Positions 13,321 to 24,800 of a DNA stretch of 64,000 nucleotides are shown here, one piece after another. The stretch covers positions 658,622 through 722,621 of the forward strand of contig NW_019091428.1 in assembly GCF_001949145.1 (NCBI RefSeq), written 5' to 3'. Every line of letters starts with the position of its first letter. Within the stretch, counting starts at the first letter, position 1. The DNA comes from Acanthaster planci (lineage: Eukaryota > Echinodermata > Asteroidea > Valvatida > Acanthasteridae). A program made the translations under genes and the position numbers. The notes below the pieces were generated by a model. It was not told the origin of the DNA, searched no databases, and saw only the letters and a list, made by a program, of their open reading frames with translations.

Positions 13321-14538
13321 TGCTAGAGGGGTCTCAAGTTTGGAAAACTGGTTTCCAACAGATAACCGGGGAAAATTGTCCTGTGCACTTTAATAGTTGA
13401 ATCTAATTAGATTTTATGGCTACTATAGATCTATCAGTCTTTTCTGGATAATCCCAACTTGGAATGGGCACAAGCAGCTGTTTCAGCATTGTCAAAATCG
13501 GGACTTTGTGGTCTCTGAAAAGGCTCTGCGCACGTGTTATTCATGCATTCCAGATTAGTACCTGTCGAAAACAATAATCAGGGAAGGAACTTTTTATGAA
13601 TGATGTGTGTTCGGCCTAGTGACAAGTTGGCATGTGTGAGAGTGATTCACCGTGCTTCATCCTTAACCCTGCGTCTGTAAGCTGTGGTTGTCAGGAGAAC
13701 TTTGGATGAAGACTTTTGTTGCCAGTTGGCATTTTTTTGAGCTGGAGGAGGAAGAGCGGAAGTACGTAGTTTTGCTATTTTGCCATCTATTCAGTCTGAA
13801 AAGTGAATACTTCTGCCAATTTTACTTTTAAATACTCCTGACACCTGGCAAACTTTGCAGCAGAGTTGTACGGGTTGGATGCACTCACAGGAGCCAAGGA
13901 AGAGTGTGTCGTGTGTTTTGCACTGGTTTGCACATGTGAATGGCATGGGCAATTTTCAACAGAATGAGCACAAAAGATGCTGTTGCAGAGGAACACTCCT
14001 GAGTGGGAGCAAAATGGATCTCAACTGTCCAAAGTCCATTTCAGTACGTAACGTTCAAATGACTAAAATTCAAAACAGGCATCAGCCACGTACCATGTGT
14101 ACTTGTACATGGTTTATTTTATGAACATGGCGATCAAAATTGCTAACTTTTACATGTGAAAATGGCTTGTGGATTGAATCTCACATTTTGATTCCATCCC
14201 CAAGGCACCTGGCAAAAAAATAAAAAAGTTGACATTTCTTATCCTTGTGTAAATCGGTGTAGTCTTGATTTCACTGCTGACAAAGTCTCAATTGACAATT
14301 TAGATTCCCCTTCAATGAATGACAAGTTGTCACCTTGCCTGACGCATCCAGCTAACACTAACAGCGGACATCTCAGCTTTCTTGAAATTAAAAGGGAGGT
14401 AGAGGCTTCTTCCATAAATCTAGGCTTCAGTGCTCCTTAAGGGATCAGCCCCAAAAGAACACGCACCCCCTTGTCAGACTTGGAGACAGCACAATTGCAT
14501 CTTCCTGCCTGGAGCCGCCAGCCCACAGACCACTTCCT

Positions 14539-14773
14539 GCCTCTGACTGGCCAAGAGGGAAGCTCCTGAATATTCACACGCCCTTTCACTGGGTACAAGG
14601 CAGTAGTAAATTTGCATGAGAATCGGCAACGTTATCGGGAAAGCTGCAGTATCCAGCCTCTGACGAGCCACTCCAAGCCTTTGAATATGCATGCCTTTCC
14701 TGGTTGGATATGTGGGCCCTCAGCAACATTTGCATAAAAATCAGCAATGGTTGAACGAAGGCACTGTGTGGTG
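14539..14773 (+). promoter_or_regulatory. Duplicated proximal promoter segment with octamer sites
   Basis: Two diverged units with a period of about 117 bp: GCCTCTGAC begins at 14539 and again at 14656. In both, GAATAT...CCTTTC is followed by an exact octamer motif ATTTGCAT (14610-14617 and 14728-14735) and then AATC(G/A)GCAA. The block ends about 55 bases before the TATA box. POU-family proteins are the known binders of this octamer. The regulatory role is inferred. Confidence 0.5.
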
Positions 14774-14827
14774 GAATCAGATCTTGTTTCAGGGTTTCCA
14801 CAGGAAAAATGATCAGATTGGCTTTGC

Positions 14828-14835
14828 TATAAATA
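14828..14835 (+). promoter_or_regulatory. TATA box of the chimaerin promoter
   Basis: An exact TATAAATA sits about 420 bases upstream of the start codon. Transcription would be expected to begin near 14858-14862 (context GGGCACTGAG). No other core promoter candidate of comparable quality was noticed between here and the start codon. Confidence 0.55.
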
Positions 14836-15047
14836 CTGGCCGAGCAGTATGAGTGGGCACTGAGACGTTGTCAGGAAGGGGGAACCAGCTGGCAGAACTT
14901 GGCTTGTTCCATCTTTGGCGTTTTGTGATATCGCCACAGGCTCTGAGGACCTGCTCCCCCCCTTCGGACTTGAATCATTGTAATCGGGAATAAAGTTTGA
15001 CTTCATCTACAAACTACCATCCTGAGGGATTATAAGTTACCAACCAG

Positions 15048-15124
15048 ATGTGACCACTTAGAAATCAGAGGAACTCGTAAGAATTCGGCAGAGTTGAGGA
15101 ATGGACTTTGTGGTACAACACTGA
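15048..15124 (+). other. 5' leader with two upstream mini-ORFs
   Basis: If the leader is unspliced from the TATA-directed start, it contains a start-stop element ATGTGA (15048-15053) and an 8-codon frame (15101-15124, MDFVVQH then stop). Both end before the main start. An alternative is that part of this stretch is a leader intron: CTCTAG lies directly before the start codon and GTAAGA is present at about 15077. Confidence 0.35.
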
Positions 15125-15248
15125 ACTATAGTGCTGTGTTCTAAATCAGCACAGAAGGTGTGACATTTAAGTCAGGCTTCAATTGAGTTTTCCTTTTTGT
15201 ATTCGTGGGTTTTTTGGAGGTGAAGTAGTGTACCGTTACTGCTCTAGG

Positions 15249-15825
15249 ATGGCATATCCTAGCTATGCGACTCTCAGCAGTGGTTACAGGCAGCAGTGGA
15301 ACCACAGCCACCACCATCCTTCACATCACCCGCGCCGCCACGCCATGCCGCAGACAAACCCCCGCATCAGCTCGCGCCGGGGCCTGCACCGCAACATGAA
15401 CAACAACCAGAAGGTTTCGGACACGCTCACACTCTTCAACACTGAGCGACCGCGCCTCAAGATTGCCACCAACGGCTGCCTGTTGGACCGCAACAACAAC
15501 AGCCAGCCACCGCCACCGCGCGATTTCTTCAAGAAGCCCTCAGAGCCCCCGAGAGTTAAGAGACAGCCAATCTTCATTGAGACTTCATTCTTGAACGTCT
15601 ACCCAGAAGAGTACAGTCTGGATCCGCCCACTCCCGTCATCGATGCTCGCCGCCCCTCCCCTCCCTGCTCGCCCCCACCATTCCTGCCTCCCCAGGAGTC
15701 TGCACAATTGATGAATTCGTTGCTAAGGAATGATACTCGCCGTCATGGCAACAGCATGGATTATCTGAATGAAGTCAAGCAGTACATTCTCAAAACAGCC
15801 AGAAAGAACCGGCGAAAACCAATAT
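15249..15825 (+). CDS. CHN1/CHN2: Chimaerin exon 1: N-terminal extension
   Basis: Encodes residues 1-192 plus the first base of codon 193. The start ATG at 15249 has A at -3 and G at +4 and is the first in-frame ATG after the in-frame stop at 15168-15170. The sequence is strongly GC3-biased, so it is truly coding. It is rich in His near the start ([13 protein letters not shown]) and has Pro clusters ([25 protein letters not shown]) that could bind SH3 or WW domains. It ends in a basic stretch ([10 protein letters not shown]). The donor is GTAAGAA, phase 1. The T at the end joins TA of exon 2 to give Leu, matching the vertebrate '(Y)LYQLQQ' context. I recognise no domain. Vertebrate alpha2/beta2 forms have only about 20 residues here. 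Confidence 0.85.
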
Positions 15826-18800
15826 GTAAGAATGCATGAATTTATCTCCCTTGATTTATTATTCCAACAACTCCTTTGTGCATTCCTTAATGGTTGACTC
15901 TCATGCTGTCAGAGCAAATTTTTCGTAGAAAGATGAGGTACATGTAATTTCTAGATCACTAGTATTTCTGTGAATTTTTCTGAAGTTGCTCTGTTAGCTC
16001 TGTGCAACATTCTGGTGTGTATTACTATCACACAAGCTTCAAGGAAAACTGAGTTTATGAAGCAAACTTGATAGCATGGGATAGACCTGTTCCATACTAG
16101 CGTCATACTTTGTTCACGTGTGCACTTTCCTATAGAGTGTGAGATGGGATGCGAGAGATACCTCCCATAGGCAAGTGTACATATGTAAACAAAATGTGAT
16201 GTCATTTTGTTTTAGGTCTCGACCTCCAAAATACAGTGTCAGTGTGCTTTGCCAATAGACTGGTCCATTCAGCCCATTCCATGTTTCCCTGATCAATCAC
16301 AACTGTATCAGACATGCACATGCACAAGTCCAACATGTGCTCACAGGCCATGCAGCATGCACAGCTGGAATGTGAAGCTTGGAGATGAGGACGTTAGTTG
16401 CCCATTTACATTGTGGATAGGCTCAGTGGATCAGCCTATTCAGTCCCACACATTACCTGTACCTCAGCAGAAATGTAAGAACAACTGTTTCAATGAACAG
16501 CTGACTAAGGGCAAGCTGTGGTAGTCTTCTGGTACATGCATGTTGTCCCTGTGGTTACCATGGTTACTGGTTCCATATATTAGAACAGCTACACTGTAGG
16601 TAGGGTAACGGTGTAATTCTTCACAGTCTGTGACTCGCTTGTCTATTTCATTTTTATCGCTCAAAATTTAGAGAATAGATACATGTGAGGTACATTGTAT
16701 TTCAACGACTGCGCTGAAGAGGCCTGTGACAGAAAAAAAAGCTAGCTGTGTCAGTCATTTTGAAGCAGAAATTACTTGTCTGACCAATTTTCAACTCGCT
16801 TGTCAGCTTCAGAAGTTGTCTGCCCTGCTCACTATCAGTTATCGGTGGAGAGCTGTCTCCATTCAACTCCCTGCAGGAAGAATCATAAGGAGTAATTCTG
16901 GATGCCTTACTGTTAGTCCCCTGGGTTTGGTTCGGGTCGGGTGTTCCTATAGTAGGACCCACCGCAGGCATTTGGGGGATTCTCTGCCCCGCTCCTGTTA
17001 CATGTTTTTGCAATCCCTTGTATTTCCTGTGGCTGGGGCAATCTGCGCTTCATCAGTGTGTCATATTTATCGTAACAGCCGAGGTAAATCGGCTTGGGAA
17101 GTTAAGCGAGACTTAAGAGGTTTTTGGGAGAGTTGCTGGAAAAAATTTGCTCAGCAAATTTGTTGGCTGCACGTAAGCAAGAATGACACGTGCAGCTCTC
17201 GAATGACATGAAAAACCCAATCCATATGTCGTCCAATGTGGAGTTTGATCCTATGTCAGAGAAGTTGATGATTGGAGAAAAAATTACAGGGTGATTTTTT
17301 CACGAAAAAGCAATTCTACACAAAGATCTTGGTGGATTTTGAAGTGTTAATGAAAGAGTGAAGGCCTGGATTCGAATATGGAATAACCTGACACGGTACA
17401 TTTTGTAAAGTAAACTTGCTTCAAGCCAGAGTAGCGAAGGATGAAAACGGCTTCGCTATATGAACCTAGTAACTACAGTCCTAGCCAAATCCCAGCCAAA
17501 TCAGTACCTGTCTGCTCTGAGGAATAATTTCAAACTTTTAATCCTCCTGTGCAAAGATGACTTCTCAACACAGTTGTCCTATCCCTCAAAATCAGTCAAG
17601 TGACATATGATTTGTCTATAGATGTACTGTACAGGGGAAGTGGAAGGAATTTTTGATAGTTCTTGACGGTTGTTTAAAAAATAAAACATGCAAAACTGTA
17701 CCCAAGTATTTTAAGCAAGATTTAGCGAAACATCAGAGGGGAGGTCTGGAATGGCTGGCAATCATTACAAAGTCTGATGCTATCCTCATCAAGAGTTTGC
17801 AATATGTAAAACAGATTCAGGGACTAAGACCATAAATAGCTTCCAAGAGAATAAGGTCAAAGTTAGCCACTTGCACTGCTTATACGAGGACAAATTTTAC
17901 ACAGAGAGACCGCCGACCCTCCCCTATCCTAAGAGGGCTTTGAACTTTGGTGGCATTTGGCCTCCGCAAAGTCCTGGCAGAACTGTTTCTCTTCTTTGAC
18001 ATCAGGCCCTGGGGCCCAGGCTTGCTCATACAGGATTGAAGCTAGGTAGTTACAGCGCAAACCATTCAAATGCAACTGGCCCAGTTTCCCAGGCCTCTCT
18101 GGCACATGTGATGTACATGAATTGTGACATATCATCTCCAGCACAGAGCTCAAGCAGTATCAGTCCTCTCCCCAAGTCTTGGCCCGGGACTGGACTTGGG
18201 TTCATTCCTGCTCCTCATAATGCACAGGCACCTAGTCAGTGCAGATAAGCTGGACAGGGACAGCGGATGCTATCAAGAAGCTGTGTCAACTAGATCCAGT
18301 CTTGGCGAATTTGGCAGGCCTACCCGAGAAGTGCTGAGCACACCTCATGCAGGTGCGAAGTCGCAAAATAGCACTTGAGCAAACGTATTGGTGCCATATT
18401 TGTGAGGAGAAACCACGTGATATTCCGTCTGTTTTGGAGGTACCAAAAATGTTTGGACAGCGAATGTCCCCACAACGAATTGCCCCCTAATGCAATGAAG
18501 GCCTGCCCACCCATGCACCCCACTGTGTTATAGCTCAACTCTCCTGTATGTGATTCGCATCAATGCATGTCTGAGAAGGTACATGTACATTACCCCCCCC
18601 CCAGTATGTGCGTGCTCATAATTTCTGCAGCTCCTTTATACCTCTAGTTTCCTCTCTTACTGTATGACCTATCCACCCTGGTGGGGTGTTTACATACTTG
18701 TGGAAGTTTCACACAGTTTGTAGCAAGTTTGGTGTTAATTTTTCATTGAGTTGAAAACAACCTGGTGAAAGATGTAACCAAATGGAGCTAATTTCACATT

Positions 18801-21800
18801 GATCTGTTTTACTGCTTTCACCGTCCCGTTCCACGTGTCAGGTTTCATTTTTGCACCGTCAATAGTTTTGACAAGTATTTAACCATTTTGAAATTAAACA
18901 CGGGAGTGTAATGTTAACCTGATTAGGTTTCAATTAACTCCATCCTTCATGTCTCTCTTATTTCTTTGTTTTTCCGACCAGGGCATCACCTGGGCCTTAA
19001 CATTCTCCCATAATTTTGTGACTACGGAGCCCCTAGAAATGAATCTGTATGAAATTTGGTCCTTCCCCCCATTTGGAGATATTTGACCTGTAAAATGCCT
19101 CGGGCAAGCTGCAACATCTCCCTCCAGGAGTTGAGTGTCCTTGTTTCTTATTATCAGGCAGGGATATCATGGTTCCTTCCTCAGTACGTGTTTCTCATTA
19201 GAGCATTACCTGAAAAGACATCGGGCTGGTCATTAGCGGATGATGGACTCCGTGAGCCTGCCATATCGGAAACAAGTGGTCAGGCATGTTTTTTATAGAT
19301 AGAAGTTTTTTCTGTGTTTGTCCAGGATGTCTTTTTTCTGGGTTTTTAAAGTGACTTCTTGTTAAATCCAATGTACATGTATGCTTATTTTGGGGGTGTC
19401 AATCGAAGCTGATTTGGCACTGACCAAATGTTCCGCTTTATAATAATGCTACCTGAACCGTAAATGGACTGGGCCGAGATGGAGAGGGGGTTGCTGCCTT
19501 TCTGGTTCAAGTCGGGTACGTGTGTTCCGGCCGGGGAGAAACTCGATAGAACGCCAGAGAGGGAAATTCAGTTAGGGGGTTGTTCTAATTGTTCTTTGGC
19601 CAGGCATCAATATCAATTTGCATTTTTGGGTGTCAGCTCTAAACTTTTGACTTATGTGCCCTGCACAGTGGCCTGACTGAAAGGAATGGTGACACAATGG
19701 ACGGTTTTTATGATTAGACAAAGGTAGCAGAGTGGAAATCGGTGACATGGTGTAACGTTTTAGGGGGGCAGGGGGAGTTTCGGGGCCAGGACTGGCGAAT
19801 CCCATGTAGGCTGAAATCATGTGACTTTAAGGTCAGCCTTAGTCAAGGCATCCTCCGTAGGCTCAGTGGCTGGCTGTGTGTAGTGTTCCAAAATAAGGGC
19901 ATGGCCACCATGACACATAAACGTCCAGGTTTAGTTTAGCTGATTTGCCGATCATAATGGCCACATGAAATGTTCATCGTTTATTTCTATATGCACTTTA
20001 CTGCAGTGATGCTACAGTTTACTGCGCATGTGGCCGGGGTTCACATCGCACCTGAAAGTTGCGTCGCGTTAGGGGCACAGGGGTCACACAAATGCACTGG
20101 AGCGAAACATTTCCTTGTACTCTGTATGTGGCCTAGCCTTCGATCAAGGCGCCTGTGGCAAAGTGCATAGTCAAGACTACACAAAGAACTGCATGCAAGC
20201 CCAAAATTAACCATGCATGTGCTTGCAGTAGCTGAGCTGTGTATGTCGGGGCGTACGTGCGGTTCGTTGTGTAGTCTTTCTCCGTGCGTTGGTTTGGTGC
20301 TTACACTGGTCTCCTCCAGCTCCTCGCTCTTGAGCGACTATCCATTTTGCCTTGCTCAAAGGCTATACATATATGTGACCCAGATTCAAGTCCAACCTGC
20401 ATGTACATGTAGGCTGCATTGCTTTTACACATATCTTGGTTCTTTTGAATGTGCGTAGGGAGTGCTGGCTTTTTACATGTATTGTGTATACCACATAATG
20501 GTAAACACACATCCAGTCTATCAATTACACCATTTTGCTGTGGCCAAATTTAAAATCCCACTCCAGCTGAAATTGTGATTCAAGAGAGGTTTGGATCTGA
20601 TGAGCATGAATTGTGCTGTCGTCGTTTCCCTTGTGTCTTACTGTTCCATTTCCAAACCAGTCAGTGCCTGGAGACACTTAAACCCTGTAATGGTTTTTGT
20701 TGACAGTTTCACTGAGCGGGTGTAAACACACTCTGGTAATGTGCGTCAGTACATTCATGGCAGCGATCGTGATTTGATTAATTGTTGGATTTCCCACTTG
20801 TTTGGTACCGGCACAAGCCAGTGGAGGTACAAGGACATCATGCGCTGAACTTGACCATGGCTACTGTACATGTACATGGCCCGACATTGGGACAATGTGG
20901 CAAAGATTGCAAAGTCGCCGACCCTCAGAGTTCCTGGAAAAGATCATGAATTATACAGATATTGTGAAAAAAACTGACTTTCAAGAGTCAGTGCAGTGGA
21001 TTTGTGATGTTTGACTTCATTTTAAACTCTAGCTGTGGAATAATTTCTTTCTCAAAAGGTCGTTTTTCCCCCATTCAAAAGTAATCCTGTGGTTTACATC
21101 CACTTAGGTCCTTTTGATTTTGATTTTCTATCTTTCCAAGTTTTTCCTTTACTTCTCCTCTTTTGGTGACTGTCCATACCCGAAGGGCTTGTTTTCTCCC
21201 ACTGCCAAACTATTATTAGATTTTTACTGTAAAGCACTTTTGTGTAAAGTGCTCTGCACTTTACTCTATATTTATTAATACCGTACTGGCTGGTTATTAA
21301 AAAAATTCCAGTGTTAGTTGAATAAGATACAAAAGTACTGCATCATTCCATTTGGAATGATTGCAAAGGCTTTGAAATGAGCAACATGTCCTTTTGAAGA
21401 CAGGTACACGTTGGCATTATCCGAAGGTAAATGGTGTGTAAGGTGTAATTACCGCCAGTTAGGTTTCCTTTCGTTCACCCTGAATGCGTAGAGTGACATA
21501 CCAGAAAAACCAAATGATTACATTGCCACATTTTGGTTTATAAATAGCAAAGCATTGCGCAACATTTTTGTGATAACTCGGGAATGAATAACTCCATTGG
21601 ATGGCGCCAGCATGCCCGATCAGCAGAAATGGCTCAAACTGCTTTAATCATTTCCTTTGGAGTTTCCTACTCTTACTGTACACCTTTTTTTCAGCATAAT
21701 TGCACTTTTCTTTTCAGGATATTAGCCATATGGGCCAGTTATGTGTTAAACTACAGGGATATCCCCTCTGGGGTAAATCGAAGCTGTGTCCGTTGACGTA

Positions 21801-24800
21801 ACAAATAATTTTAGTGCAGAATATGAGAGAGAGTAACGGGAATACAATTTATATAAATTCCGTCAGTGTGAGTGGTTTTCCTTAGTACCCAGAGTATTTT
21901 CAGTTTGCTGTTTATAACAAAGGTGATACATGTAGGATTTGACGAGAAAACACATTTGTTCAGAATGAAATTGAATGCAGCCACAGCCCGATCGGTCCGC
22001 TCTTCCTTGGAGCTTCCGGAGAAGTACAACCGCTTCAGTGTGTCCCCAGACTGGCTCCTGTCCATTTGTCCCCACCGGCATCTGCGTCAGTACCGTATTC
22101 AGGTGCAGTCGCTGTCAGCGGTGAAGAGAAAGTGTCACGTGCGCTCAAGGACTGTTTCTTCTTTGTTTGCAGTATACAACCTGCAGCAGGAGGCGCCCAA
22201 GCCCAAGCGGATCGTCTGCCTGTTTCCAACGGACAACAAGCCCCCGCACTACGGTCGAGAGTAAGTACTCCCAAGTTCTGTTGCATTTTGTCTTCACCAA
22301 GTCAATGTGATGATATGTATACTTTTGGAACTTGTTTATTTGACGTTTCAACAACACCACTGGCCTTGCACCAACAAAGCACAAAATTCAGCAGTCTTTC
22401 AACATCTCAAAGAATTAGGTCGTACAGTACATGTGGTTTTGCAAACAAAAACGTCATCCGAGATAAAGGGGAATGTTGGCTCCACAGGGGTAAGCCATCG
22501 TGGCTAGAAAATAGAACAACCTTCAATCAGCAACTAAAGAGCAGGCAACCAATCAATCTTTGCTGGGAACCATCACGTTCAACACCTGCTAAGCAAATCT
22601 TACTTGCCTGGTGAAGTTGGAAAGTTTTGGATGAAACGTCATCACAATACGTCCCAGTTGATAAAAGGTCCATTCAGTGACTTGACTTTAAACAACATTC
22701 CCAAGTTCATTTACATGGGGTTGGGGGTCCTGCTGGGATTTTGAGGGATTTGCAATTTTCTGAATGAATGATTAGCAATACAAATAGCTGCTGTTTTCCA
22801 ATTTCTGTAAAGATTTCTGTCATTTGATTGGTGGACTGTTGATCATGTGAGAGGCACTGTTGAAAAGGAACCATTGTAGTGGGAGAGGGTGTTGGAAAAG
22901 GATTCACTCAAAGATGAACGTTCTGAGGTGACACGCTGTCATTCAAATACCTACATGTACACGCTCCAGTAACTTGTGAATTTGTGCCCTGCAGCGCCAC
23001 AAGCCAAAGTCACAGATATGGTGCTAGGCCTGAAACTGTCCCAAGGAGCTACGCAGTGCCATCCTCAGCACGACTTACGATGTATCTGTGCATGTGTTCC
23101 TGATTTCCAGGGCAAGGAGTTTTGAGTAATTGGGTCATAATTGCAGGATATTTAAGTAAGAATCATGAGGTCAGTTTCATATGTATGGGGATCCAGTGTT
23201 TCCGTTCACCTTTGGATTGCAAGATAATTGTATCTGCCCAGTACCTTCCACTTACTACCTGTAGCGTAGTTTCAATCCCGCACTAATTTTGTGAGGTGTG
23301 TCGTTGTCCCAACATGGGTTTCCAATCATCTGACCAGGAAGGGTTTCTAATGAGTGTACCTGTGTGATCCTGGGTTTTCTTTTGTGGGGAGTTGGAGGGT
23401 TAATTGCTCACCTGTAATCCGAGACACGCAACAGGTAATGTGACGATGGAAGGGAAGGATGCGTTGCACTCTCAAAAGATCAGTTGTCTCCTCTTCCCCC
23501 CCTCCCCATGATGATTAAATTTCTTTGAAGTTAATGGGGAAAATGGTTGCTCATCCTTGGTTCTTGAACATTATTTGCCCACACCCTGTGATCTTTGAAC
23601 TGTGAGACATTAAAAGTGACTTGAGTTTATACATGGGAAGCAAAGTTCATTCAGCAGCCACTGATTGATTTTTCCCTGGTAACCCGCACGCAGAATAAAT
23701 CTTGGGCACCAGGCAAAATCAACCATTTTGCTGATGAAGCTTTACTTGCCTACCCGGTTGCAATGAGTTGTCTGTTTTGAAAATGCCTTTCAAAGAAAAA
23801 ACAGTATCTCGGCAAATCAAGTATGATTTGAAAATTAAGACCATTTTCCTTTGGGAAAGGAATATTGGCACACCACACGATTTCCAAGCAATTCTAAGTG
23901 ACGATTTGTTGGCTAGATCTTCCGTCACAAAGGAGGATTGGAATTGACAATCATCAGTTCTGTAGCCGCATACATGTAAATCCTAGTAGTGCCGGTTGGC
24001 CAGTCAGAGAATAAAATCATTTTTTCTGTCTTTGTCCAGAAAAGTATGCATCATCTTTGATAAGTTTCAACCCTGGGACTTTTCATCACTGGCACCCCTA
24101 CTGTACTTATCACAATTCAACAACGTCTGTAACGGATATCTCATGTCTAGACTAAATAGTCAAAAGATATCAATTTGTTGTTCCTTGTCACTGTGGCATC
24201 CAGTCTCTGTGGATGTGTCCGCTTTATAAATTTTGTTTGACTATTAGTAATAATCTGCCCAAATTCTAAGTAAAACCACATTCAATTGTCATGAAGACTT
24301 GGAAGTGCAAAAGCCCTTTAAGTTTAAGTCTAATTCTGAACTGAAGACCCAATCCATCTACACTGTACATGCGCTAATGATGACGGTAAACTGACCACAA
24401 CCGACCTTCATCCAAAACTTTGGACTCCATTTTCTATGTTTCTTCTCAAGTGAATTCCTTCAGTAATACAGCTTGAAGACCTTCCTTTTCGTAACATACC
24501 AAGTGACAGAACTCAAGACTTCATTCTGATGTTTCTTTACTTCAGATACATGATAAGAGTGAATTAGAGAAGAGTGAATTTTCCAAACATCAGACTTTAT
24601 AAAAACCGGTACTTTATAAATACATGTACATAAGAACCTCAACACAAAAATAAGGAACATTGAGCTAATAAAGTACATGTATTTTTCTAACCTTTGACCT
24701 TCAAAGCACTCTACATGTCTGTAGCACAAAAGTTTGGACTTTCACCTTTGCTTTTGTCTCTGAGAGCAAATGCCCTCAAATAACCCAAGTGCGTGCTCTG

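Larger units (their letters stand above)
1..14538. other. Upstream non-coding region
   Basis: No exon is recognisable on either strand. The open frames here are short, lack codon bias and match no family I know. The stretch holds several dispersed repeats (listed separately), many TACATGTAC words, short homopolymer runs and a few GC-richer islands (about 1.08-1.25, 6.98-7.15, 9.0-9.2, 10.1-10.45 and 12.5-13.0 kb) that could be regulatory. Nothing else in it can be called. Confidence 0.6.

Noticed and set aside
16726-17211. 161-codon frame in chimaerin intron 1
   Set aside because: No codon bias or domain; within reach of chance.
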